Positions 31,917 to 42,538 of a stretch of DNA of 60,580 bases are shown in pieces. The first letter of the stretch is position 1; each line of letters begins with the position of its first letter. Source of the stretch: Syncephalastrum monosporum B8922 (Eukaryota > Mucoromycota > Mucoromycetes > Mucorales > Syncephalastraceae); contig JNEN01001186.1 in assembly GCA_000697355.1 (NCBI GenBank), positions 1-60,580 on the forward strand, read 5' to 3'. The position numbers and the translations under genes were made by a program. The notes beneath the pieces were generated by a model. The model was not told the DNA's origin. It ran no database searches and saw only the letters and a list, made by a program, of their open reading frames with translations.

Positions 31917-34506
31917 ATGCTTGTATCCTTTCTTCTGAGGACCGTGTCTGTCCGCAAACCAATAAATTTGGCAGCCCTCCACTCTGTCCGTTGTTCACAG
32001 TCGATACAAACCCGTTTCTACAGCAGTATGGGAGGACCTGGTCGCGGTGCTTATTATAAAGCCAAATACGGAGGCAAGCGTGTCAACCGTACGCAAGCAG
32101 AAGAGCACTATCAAAAAGCACCACCACCTACGCGACGGCGCCATAAAGGCAAGGTTTATCAGACTCATTTCAGCTTTGCACCCATTGACATTTACTTTAG
32201 ATCAGAATGATCTTCGCCAGTTCCTGAAAGCCATTGACCGGCGACCGTACGGCAGCTACAAGGAATTTCATGCCGGTAAGACGCGTTACGGCTGGGGCTC
32301 TGTCGTTTGGACTCATATCAGGCCAAGATCGCTACGAGTTTCCTTGCTTTACCTTGCGGTTCGACAAGGTCCAATCCGATCCTTATGCGCCACCCAGTCG
32401 TCTCCGCGTCTTTATCAAAGACAAAGACGCTGGATTCGATGACACGTTCTACTCCACTCCCTCTCGGTAAGTCAGTCATTCATTTATCATTTCCGCTCTC
32501 AATACAAACAAAAGAGCTCATTTTTGGATAGTCGCATTGCCCTGCAGGATTTTCTGTCCCGTCGGCTTTTTCAGCGGATTGCAGATGTAAACCGTTCGGT
32601 TCGCAGCGGCAAAGGGTTCCATGATGTCAAAGGCGGCAATTTTGAATGCGCTCAGCCTCAACAAAAGATCCTCAACAGAAACAGCGTTGTCGTCCACGAC
32701 GGCTACATCGAGGCACGCTTCCGCTTAAGCTTACCCGCCCGAGGTAGATGAAGACGCGACTGTGACGCCGCTTCCTCTAACAACAACATGGGTACAAGGG
32801 AGAACCATCGTATCATCCAATGCCATGACCAGCCTCCACACCCACCTCCCTCTTTTGGTTGATAGCGCGCTACGTCGAGCTAATTTCTCACAAAAGGATC
32901 TCGACGAGCTCGAAACACACTGCCTCGCGAACGAAGATCAAGACTGGCTCCGCGCCCAATTAGAGCACCACGGTATGCGACACCACGTGGACCTGTTCGT
33001 GACATTGACTTGCCCTGATTTAGATTTGGTATGCTTTATACCAGACGGGGCCATCCTGCCACGGCAATCCGGTGCCTCCGACTTGCCTTACGATAGCTCC
33101 CATCTGGTCCGGTTCCAGTCACCCAAGTCGCTACGAGTTGACTTTGTGTGTCCCTCCGGCCGGAAACTCACCGGCATGGGTATCCGGCGAGGCATAACTA
33201 TGATCGCCGTAAGTCAAGCAGCATGTGTTTGTATCTGCTAATTGATATTAACGGACGACGGCCAGGGTGGCGGCTATCACGTAAGTCAGGTTTGACGTAT
33301 ATGTCCAGTCACTTATCGGCGAGGTTCAGGGCAAATCAACGCTTCTCTCGGCGATAGTGAATGGCATCTACAACCACATCCCAGGTATTGAATAATCAAA
33401 TAGATATCTCTTTCGCGATGAAAAGCTCACATGGCATTAGGTGATGGACGCGAATTTATTGTTTCGGATCCAAGTCTTACACAAGTTCAATCCGAGGATG
33501 GGTATGTTAGCTGCGTGACGAGCAGAAGAACGACGCGCCTTGACTTGGCTTTGATTAGACGACCTATTACCGGAACAAATATCACGCCCTTCATCAACAA
33601 TCTGCCTTTCGATATGGATACAACCGCTTTCACAACGGAAAACGCGAGCGGGAGCACGTCGATGGCAGCCGGCATTCAAGAGCTCTTGGAGGTCATTGGA
33701 AGCATGTCATGTATCTAGCTACATTCGCTCATATCGGTCTCTAGGTTGGCTGCCAGTGCGTCGTTTTCGACGAGGATACATGCGCAACCAATTTTATGAT
33801 CCGAGATATGCGCATGCAGCTCATCATTGCAAAGGAACACGAGCCGATCACACCCTTGATCTACAAGATCCGGCCTATGTATACCGAACGCGGCGTGTCG
33901 TCCATCCTCGTCATTGGCGGATGCGGCGACTATGTGGATAAGGCAGACTGCATCCTTGAAATGCGCAACTACGCGTGTCGGGATATCACCCGCTCTGCCA
34001 AGGCGATTGCAGCGCAGTACCCATCGCCGCTCCAGGATGAAGGAGGTATGTGTCCCCTGTTTCCAACTTGAATCGCTGCTCATTGCTGGATGACAGGCCC
34101 TGACTATGGCCACGTGAGCAAACGCAAGGTACAGTTACCCGAGGAGCTGTTGGGCAAGTTCAGGACACAAGCAGATGGAGCCAGCTTTGGCGACGGTATG
34201 TCTTTCACGCTTCGGAGCGGTCATCTGGCGGAGGAGGCGCAGATGCGGCTGATCGTGGCGCTCCTGCGGTACTTGCGCCGGCGACAAAAGCAGTCAGGAC
34301 AGGCTATCGGAGTGGGACCTGCTCTGGAAGAAATCTATACCAGGATGGGACAGGCACACGCGGTAGATAAAGATGAATGCGTAATTACATGCGGCTATGA
34401 CTTTGTGCAGGACGGTGAGGAGGGCGTGGACGGCTTGCTTGCACACGCCACGCCGTTTCAAACCGTGCAAGCGCTCAATCGTCTGCGTGGCATGACGTTC
34501 GTTTGA
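31917..34506 (+). CDS. ABC-class ATPase family protein (PF09818 type), 682 aa, probable mitochondrial presequence
   Basis: Eleven exons: 31917-32148, 32201-32275, 32322-32466, 32532-32743, 32799-33208, 33266-33280 (15 nt), 33330-33384, 33441-33501, 33559-33691, 33745-34045 and 34097-34506 (2,049 nt). The first intron has a GC donor (32149). The family core is clear: NDLRQFLKAIDRRPYGSYK, DPYAPPSRLRV, GRKLTGMGIRRGITMIA, the Walker A GGGYHGKSTL (residues 359-368), SGSTSMAAGIQE, Walker B VVFDEDTCATNFMIRD, and VIGGCGDYVDKAD. Bacterial and fungal members are annotated as predicted ATPases of the ABC class; no biochemical role is established to my knowledge. Residues 1-37 (LLRTVSVRKP, ending RFYSS) look like a mitochondrial presequence. 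A second ATG at 32029 (MGGPGRGAYYKAKYGG) matches where most relatives begin, so two localisations are possible. Confidence 0.92.
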
Positions 34507-34750
34507 TAAAAGATCGATAGCACCGTGAAAAATCATAAAGAACACATGGTATCCTGGAACGAGTGCGACTTAAGGACAAGTGTATTATGCATAGGAGCAT
34601 AGGCTACAAGGGCCCGTGCTGGAAGGGAGAGAGAGAGATATTCGAAACGGCGAAGGGGCTTCTTGCTTGCAGCGGAGTTTTGACATACGCCTCGCTCGAC
34701 AAAAGCAGAGGGAGCGAGGGATAGACGGTCTTCCGCTTGTTAGCTGAACC

Positions 34751-35841
34751 ATGTCCTCGAACCAGAGAATAGCCATCTTCCCGACGCGCATGTACGCCTC
34801 CTCATAACCTCCACCGTGCTGACATCTAGACTCATTGAACGCACTGCTGGGATTAGGGCTCTTACGACCATGAAGCTCCGTCTCAAGGGTGCTCAAACCG
34901 GCCATTCGCTTCTGAAACGCAAGGCTGAAGCCCTGACGAAGCGTTTCCGCACCATTACGCAACGCATTGACGAAGTAATTACCACCTCCCTTGCAAGTGC
35001 AACATGAGCGTAACCCGTCCTTCCTCTTTCTAGTTGAAGCGCAAAATGGGACAGGTCATGCAGGTAGCCTCGTTCTCGCTGGCAGAAGTGCAGTATATTG
35101 CGGGTGATATCAGGTAATTATCCTCTGCTTTGCCCTGCCCAGGCAACACCCATGGATCCAGACTCATGCCTTTGGTCTCAGCTACCAGATACAAGAAGCA
35201 TCCAAGACGGCCCAGCTCCGAGTACGTGCCCATCAGGAGAACGTGTCGGGCGTGATGCTTCCCAAGTTTGACATGTACACCGAGGGCAACAATGGTAAAG
35301 AACAGGGAGAAACCAGTGCGTGTATGTATGTATGTATGTAGAATATTCACCTTGTCTGGATAGCTTTCGAGTTCACCGGTCTCGGTCGCGGTGGTCAACA
35401 AGTACAGCGATCCAAAGAAGTGTATACCAAAGCTGTCGAGACGCTCGTCGAACTTGCCAGTCTGCAGGTACATAAAAGACACGCGTTTCCCTTTTCGTCT
35501 TGTTTTGTTCTAATGCTGGACAGACTGCGTTTGTGATCCTTGACGAAGTGATCAAGGCGACGAACCGCCGTGTGAATGCGATCGAGCACGTTATTATCCC
35601 GCGTTACGAAAATACCATCAAGTATATCATCTCTGAGCTTGACGAGCAGGACAGAGAAGAGTTCTTCCGACTCAAGAAGGTGCAGAGCAAAAAGAAGGAG
35701 CGCGCAGCGGCGGAAGAACATGCCAGAGTCAACGAAGCCAAAGAGGTCCATGGCGAGGATGCTGTGCCTGAATTCAAGACGGCCCATGAGAGCGGACAGA
35801 TTGATCTGGTGAACCAGGAAGACGAGGATATTATCTTTTAA
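34751..35841 (+). CDS. vma8: V-type H+-ATPase subunit D, 257 aa
   Basis: Six exons: 34751-34791, 34857-34974, 35034-35113, 35182-35294, 35364-35467 and 35524-35841 (774 nt). The ends and middle match subunit D closely: FPTRM then [80 protein letters not shown] and [18 protein letters not shown]. Subunit D is the central rotor stalk that couples ATP hydrolysis in V1 to proton pumping in Vo, acidifying the vacuole and endosomes. It is a long coiled coil, and the Lys/Glu-rich C-terminus agrees. Length matches yeast Vma8. It follows the ABC-class ATPase by 244 bp on the same strand. Confidence 0.96.
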
Positions 35842-36086
35842 GATGGACAGATAATAAAATCACTTACATGTATCCATACCAGACAATTAACAGAACGAAG
35901 GTCGCTCGAATGGGTACATACTGATCACTTAAAAAAGAGCACTGGCTCGATAGCAGATGGAGTATGGCGCTCCTGATGGCAAATGAGGAAGACCCGTGAT
36001 GAATGATTGGATACACTTACTGATATCCCTATGTAAATTTCGTGGGGTGAAGTAACGTCTTTCCCTTCGTCCTCTTTTATTTTTCT

Positions 36087-37408
36087 ATGGCCGATCGCAC
36101 TCAAAACGACGAGCATGTACAGGCCCCTTCCATGTCCTTGAAGCACCTTGACCCGCCTTCACTTCTGCCTGATCTGGCCACGGTCCATTTCATGCGGACG
36201 GCAGGCGCCATGCTCGACGTGTAAATATCCTGTCCCATAACCTCCACGTGTACAAACCAACCTTCCCCAATAGACCAGCACGAACAGTGGCCACCGCGCT
36301 AATGTACTATCACCAATTCATTCGACACATGCAGAAACACGTCGGAAAACCCGATCCTCATAACGATGCCTGGGTCGATCCAACCAATCCACTCTACTGC
36401 AATCCAGAGGCAAGTGCATCCTGATTCGATAGATCCCCTCTTACATTCTTCTCCTTCTACAGCTCCTCGCATGCACCTGTCTCTTTCTGGCCTGCAAGAC
36501 TACGGAAAACCAGCGCAAAGTGCGCGATGTCGTCAACGTTGGCTACCGGTAAGTAAAAAGAAAAAGGAGGAGGAAATAGGTGTATTGTCGACTCATGCGC
36601 CGACGTGTGTAGATATTACCACGGAGACATTTTGCCGGTAGACAGCGACTATTTCGATATGCGGTCATCGCTGGTCACAGCTGAACTCTTCTTGGTGCGC
36701 GGTTTGGGCTATCAACTCGACGTGACCCTTCCCTTCGCATACAGCCTCAACATTCTCCGAGGCATGGCTGAAATACCGTATTTTCAAACCAAAGACAAAC
36801 GCCAACAGAACCAAAAAATGGGCCATGTATGGCGTCGTATGGAGCAAGGTGATTTCTCTCTCTCTCTCTCTGTCCTTCTCTCTTTGTTTCAAGGTTGTGT
36901 CTCATCATGGTATTCTTTCTTTCTGTCCTTCTTTCGTTTGGTTTCATGGCAGAGATGTCGGCCGAGTTGAGCCATATCGCGCGCTTATCATGGACCTGGT
37001 GCTGGGATAGGTAAATACAAGTCTAAACGTGTAGTTGAGACGACCTTTTCTTATGCACCGCGTAGTTTGTGTTCTCCAAAGATTGCCCTGACCTATTCGT
37101 CAGCAGAAATCGCCGTAGCGAGCTTATACCTTGCCACCAAAATGGTCAGAGTCGACCTTCCCATGGAACTGACCGAGGTAGGGTTTGCAATGCCAATTCC
37201 TATTTTATCTCACATGTAGGCTAGTGGGTCAATATGTGGGGTGCGGCCGACGACATGTCCGTCCAAGTCGTACGAGGTAAATGACCGCAGGTCTCCTCTC
37301 CTTTGTAACTAACGCAGCTGCATAGACGTAATTCTAGATATGCTGGATATGCGGGAACAGTCTCATGCGATAAGTGCACCTTCTACGGGCTTCTCTAACT
37401 CACCCTGA
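36087..37408 (+). CDS. Cyclin Q-like (FAM58 family) cyclin, 298 aa
   Basis: Eight exons: 36087-36220, 36274-36409, 36463-36548, 36613-36848, 36953-37010, 37066-37177, 37225-37276 and 37326-37408 (897 nt). Intron 2 starts with GC (36410, AG|GCAAGT). Cyclin box 1 reads TVATALMYYHQFIRH, LLACTCLFLACKTTEN and VRDVVNVGYRYY. Helix 5 and box 2 read TAELFLVRGLGYQLDVTLPF and AEIAVASLYLATKMV. The RDVVNVGYRYYHGDILP stretch and the helix-5 spacing fit cyclin Q (human CCNQ, partner of CDK10). In fungi the partner kinase is not known to me. The exon 7 acceptor was chosen at 37224 so that box 2 continues as WVNMWGAADDMSVQVV. Confidence 0.88.
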
Positions 37409-37616
37409 ACTACATCTATGCGAGCCCATTCCAGCCATACTCACCATGTAGTCTACTACTTTATTGCTCTTCTCTGGTCATAAGCGCCAGATACACATAT
37501 ACACTTACCACTCCGATCTACCTACCCGCATTCACATTTGTACACACCACAGACACACACACATACTATCTAGGCATCGATCCAATGTATTTAAAACTTT
37601 GCTTTAAAGAAAGTTC

Positions 37617-39479
37617 TTAACTAAAGATACCCATACGCTCCAGTCGCGTTTTCTCTATCACGTGGGGGTGAGAACCTTTTTTGGAGGCAGTACGCCAGGA
37701 CTTACGTGTCTGGCGTGTATCCGCCTCGTCATTTTCGCTATCTTCTCCATCGATGTCCATGTCCATGTCGCCTGGAACGGCCTGCATCTGCACCGAGGGA
37801 GCGAACGGCAGATAACGCAGATTATCGATGATTTTGGCACTAAACAGCGGTGTATCAGATACACAATCACGTCTGCATACCCAAGCTTACATAATTTTTT
37901 CCAGGTACTCGCGTGTATTGTGGTTCGCCATATTGTTGGATGGCACGTCTAGCTTGTATTCCGGACCATAATATTCAAAGTAATCATTGAAAGGCAGTTC
38001 AACACCTAGAAAAAAAAAGGCCAGTCAACCTTCGTTCCTTCCTTCCTTCCTTCCTTCCATGGTGTTGTTGTTCTACCTTCTGTGAGATCCTCCCCGACTG
38101 CCAGACCAGTCTCAAAGGTCCAGGTCCGTGCGACGTTGCGGATGGTGTAACCACCACCACCGACCATGATCAGCGGCACATTAAAAGATTTCAGGAACTC
38201 AACGCACGAAGCATGACCGCGCATGGACAGATTGAAGCAGCCGAGACGGTCCCCTGCGAGTGAATCGCCTCCGAGTTGGAGCACGACCGCGCCGGGTCGG
38301 TACCAGTCCATGATGTGTTGCATGATCTAAGCAAGCAGAGAGCTTAGAGAAAAAAAAAAGAAGGAAGAAAACAGTCCCATGTGGCGTACCGGTCGAAAGA
38401 CACTTTTGTAGCTTTCGTCGTCAATGCCGTCACGTAATGGAACATTGACGGCATAGTGTTTGCCTTTCCGAAGGCCGGTATCTTTAATGTCGCCTGTACC
38501 GGGAAAGAACTCGCCGAATTTGTGAAATGAGCATGTCATGACGCGGTCAGTGGTGTAAAATGCTTCCTCGACACCGTCGCCGTGGTGTACGTCAATGTCG
38601 ACATACAGAACGCGTTGGTGGTATCTAATCATGATAATTATATTGAGTCTATCGCGATTCCAAACGCGTATGGTGTATGACATACCTTAACAACTCCAGG
38701 ATGCCGAGCACGATATCATTTACATAGCAGAAACCAGAGGCTTCGGTTTTTTTGGCGTGATGGAGACCACCCGACCAATTAATTGCAATGTCGGCCTCGC
38801 CACTCAATAATTTGTTGGCAGCGCCGATCGTACCTCCTGCGGATATTGAACAAAATTCAAACAGGCCCTCAAACACCGGACAATCTTCCCCCACGTTGAC
38901 TGCATTCGAGGAGGGTTCCGGTCAGACAACGTTCTCTGGAGCGTGAGCTCATCAAGCTTACATCGTGCTATGCCTTGCTCCAGACCACCGTGCTGCACGG
39001 CCAACTGCTCGACGTTCTCTGGTGTGACATGTTGGAGGAAGTTGATATATTCGTCCGAGTGGAATCGTGTCATTTGATAAGCGGTTGTCCGTACAGGTTT
39101 CTACAGAGAGTTGGATCACGCAATCGGATTGGATAACGATAAAGCTACTTACAACAATATCCATTTTCTTGTAGAGGCCGTAATTGACAACCATGTTGTG
39201 GACCATGTGCATTCGCTTTGGTTTCATGTAGTGACCTGATCAGAGAACGATAAGGCTCAGTATGAGAGTAGAGCATGGTGATTGTGCATACCTGGGCCAT
39301 AACTAAAGTTTCCAACGTCGTCTGAATGAGCATGGAGCGCGTGTGAGTGAGCAAAATATGAAATATATGTGTATGTGTATATGTATATATATATATATGT
39401 AAACGAATAGATGCGTACGATCGTAAAAGTAGCATACACGCTTCTTGGAGCAGTCTGCAAGGCTGTACGAGTTCGTCAT
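37617..39479 (-). CDS. Class I histone deacetylase (Hos2/Rpd3 type), 432 aa
   Basis: Ten exons: 39479-39419, 39321-39292, 39235-39153, 39100-38962, 38899-38686, 38624-38390, 38326-38077, 38005-37891, 37839-37706 and 37654-37617 (1,299 nt). The active site is complete: [20 protein letters not shown] (catalytic His pair), [12 protein letters not shown] (Zn ligands Asp/His), [24 protein letters not shown] (Zn Asp) and [14 protein letters not shown]. It removes acetyl groups from histone tails in co-repressor complexes. The short C-terminus ([10 protein letters not shown], an acidic patch, then RLERMGIFS) and total length of about 430 are nearer Hos2/HDAC3 than Rpd3, but the class is inferred by eye. 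Intron 38076-38006 carries a TTCC repeat; intron 39418-39322 carries a TA repeat. Confidence 0.93.
38041..38059. repeat. CCTT microsatellite within an HDAC intron
   Basis: About five tandem CCTT units inside the 71-nt intron 38006-38076. Confidence 0.9.
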
Positions 39480-40464
39480 TCGGTGCGTATCTTTTTGTGA
39501 CAGGAGACGAGGTGGGCGTGTGGCTTTGAATACAGAAGAGTCGCGGCGGCCGATCCAGTATTCAAGGGGAAGAAACCCTGTAGGGAAGAAAGGAAAGAGA
39601 GAGAGGGAAGGAGTTAGGATTGAAGGCCCGACAGAATAAAGCAGACCCACAAAGGGAGAGGAACCCACTGTTCTTCAATTCCGGGCGGGGGTTGTCAGGT
39701 CCGGGCAATGGTCGAGTCAGTCCCGGACTACCCCGGACCACATTGGGCCACCCCGATCTTTCGAATCATCACTGTTGCATTGTGTCATTAGAACGGGATA
39801 TCTTTCTTGTCGACTCCTCGCACTGACACCCCTCCCCCCCGATACACACGAGGGGCTAGCAAAAAAAAAAAAAAAAAAAGGCATGACAACGCACTGACAA
39901 ATAACAGATATTATATCCTCACTCGAAAATCAAAGGACGAAAGGGGAAGGATCAATTTGCGGTCTCTCGAGTGTATATGTGCCAAGTTATTCTCGGTGAT
40001 ATCCCATCTTCTAAAATGCTCTGATCATGTGCATGCTGAACGGGTCGTTCTTTTTGCAAGCTCTTGCTCTTGACTACACGAAATCGATGATAATATTTTG
40101 TTTAAGCATGATGATGGCACTTTCGGGCTTATGGCGCATCCAGAGAACGAGCAAGAAAGAAGAGTGAGATAACATCGCCCCTCCCTTTTTATCGAAAAAG
40201 CCCTCATCAGCCGAGAAACGCATACATAAATACATACATACATACAGTTACATTATGATACATGCATCGATACTTTCACAGTACATGATGTGTGACCGGA
40301 TAAAACAAAGAAATCGGACGGGATCTCCTTGGCCTTCTAGCACGTTTTGATCTATCCATCTCCCCTTTTCCCGCTTCACAGGGTCCCAGGGGAAATGCAC
40401 GAGCGTCAAGAAGAGATTAAATCTAAGAAGAAAAGAAAAACAATATGACAGAAAAGACAGAGAG

Positions 40465-40536
<72 letters not shown>

Positions 40537-42538
40537 AGCAAAAGGCATTCGTATTACAACTAAGAAGGAGGCTTTAAAAAACGAGAAACTACTTTTCAAC
40601 ATGGACCATCTCGACGATCGTGACAGATTACCGAGATTACCTTTCTTTGTGGGTCCAGCGGCATAATACACGTGTGTAAATATATATTTTGGAAGAGCGC
40701 CCTTGTCCAAATGTATGTGCCTGGACACATGTCCAATGTATGTGGATGTATGAGCCAATATACGTATAGGATGAGAAAATACCTTTCTGGTCCTGAACTC
40801 TTGGAAAATGATGCGTGTGAGAATGGAAAATGATAGACAAGCATCCTATGTGCATGTATACACCCACATAATAACGAAATCATAAGGCGCAGTTAGGCTC
40901 CCGTTGCACGACGCCAGGGATCACCAGGTTGTATTACCCAGTCAGCACACTTTCTGATCGCCGAGCGACATGAAGCCTTTGGCTATTTTTGGAGCCTGTT
41001 CACTCGATGCCGTGCAACTTCAACTTCATCCTTTTCAATTGGGCGTCCGCGCACACGCATACAGACATAGACGCAGCAGGTTCTAATTATCTCTCCCCAA
41101 AAGAAAACAAAAAGCGGATCATATGCTATATACATTTTCTCTTTTCAGGGTCAGTCATCATGTAGGTCAATCGGTCGAAGGGGGAAGAAGAGATGGAGAC
41201 GACATGACAGCGCAGACATACACATATACATACATACATACATATGGAGACGCCATGGACATGAGTAATAAAAAGAAGCATTACGTCGTCGTACATAAAA
41301 CGGACTCCATTTGTACGGACGGAGAAAGAGAGAAAGACGGAGGGAGAAGGGGGCATTGCGATGGGGGTGTCCCTCCGGGGGGGGGGAGGTCGTCGGGCGG
41401 AAAAAGGAGCGGGGGTGCAGCAAGCAAAAGGGCGTCTGATAGCATGGAGGAGTTTTTGAAAAGACGCCAATGCATCGTTTGCCGAAGCTTGGTGACACGG
41501 CAGGTGGGAAAAAAAAGACAGAGGGACACTGAACAAAAGAGACCTCAAGCGAACGGACGCGAGGGCGTAATAATAATATAATCATCTGGGTTGGGTAGGA
41601 TGGATGGTATACTGGGCATGTATGCACATGCCTTTTTAAACTTGCCTTCGCCACCACGCGAACACATGCGCACCACGAGCTAAGCGTGCACACGCAGTGT
41701 TACCAGATATGGATGCCGTCTTTTACGCGGCTTTCTACTGTATCCACAGGGAAACAAGCAGGGTGTCAAGATTACAAGCGGGCGGCTATGGGATGGCTAT
41801 CGAAATGACACGGGCTGGTTAGGAGAAGTGGGGTGAAAAGGCAGAAAGCGCCAAGAGACGAGGAAAGAAGTAGATTGGGTAATTTGGAGGTGTTCCCTTT
41901 TTTGAGACGAGGCGCCGACTTTTTTTTATTTTATTAGATCGGACAGAGCCAGCCCAGGCGCATTTTCTATTGTTCTCCCTTTTGCTCTCTCTATTTTCTT
42001 TTGGAGTTGAGTTAATTCACCTGTGGATATCTCTGTATCTGCCCATCGCACTGTCCCTCTCCCCCCATCCTCTCCCTTTTTTCTTTCGCTCTCACCCCCC
42101 ATCGTTGAGCTTGACCTTCATCCCTTTTGCCTTTTTCTTATAGTCCCCCAAACTATTACCTATTGCCTTGCCTTTTTCTTGCTCTGCTCTCTCGCTCTCT
42201 CTATTCCCTCTTTCTTCCATAGCACACCTTCACCCACCACTCTTTCTTTACACCCCTTTGACCCCCTCGTTTTTCCCTTTTTGTCCAGCAGCTTGGACAA
42301 TCATTTCCTTCTCCCCTCTTCTCTGGAATAACCCGCTCTTCTCTCTCTCTCTCTCCTCTTCTTCTTCTTCTTTCTCTTTTTCTTTCCTCTTCTCTTCGGG
42401 TGACCTTCTCTCCCTTCCCTAGCATCTTCCTGCCTGTCACCCACCTACCTACCTAGTGGGCCTGCTCCTGATATTCTACGTATCGCAATTCCTTCAACTT
42501 GAACACCCACTCGTCTGTTCTTCCACCATACTGCCTCC
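39480..42538. other. 3-kb intergenic region rich in simple repeats
   Basis: Divergent spacer between HDAC (-) and the PHO80-type cyclin (+). It contains short GC-rich repeats around 39680-39760, an A run at 39860-39878, ACAT-type repeats at 40220-40245 and 41220-41246, a long AG dinucleotide tract at 40467-40530, and a G run near 41378-41387. The last 500 bp (42030-42530) are strongly pyrimidine-rich and probably form the promoter and leader of the cyclin gene. All open frames are low-complexity; none is supported as a gene. The large size suggests complex regulation of the cyclin, which is an inference. Confidence 0.5.
40467..40530. repeat. AG dinucleotide microsatellite
   Basis: An essentially uninterrupted AG run of about 31 units, the longest simple repeat in the window. 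Confidence 0.97.

Noticed and set aside
39640..39780. CCGGGC/CCCGGA-rich cluster as a structured RNA or origin
   Set aside because: Only short scattered matches; no convincing stem or conserved RNA motif.
40467..40530. Tandem array as a CRISPR or satellite
   Set aside because: It is a plain AG dinucleotide run with no spacers.
41126..41693. Minus-strand frames of 140-180 codons in the 39.5-42.5 kb gap
   Set aside because: Repetitive Ser/Pro/Leu composition derived from GA-rich and G-rich repeats; stop-free by composition.
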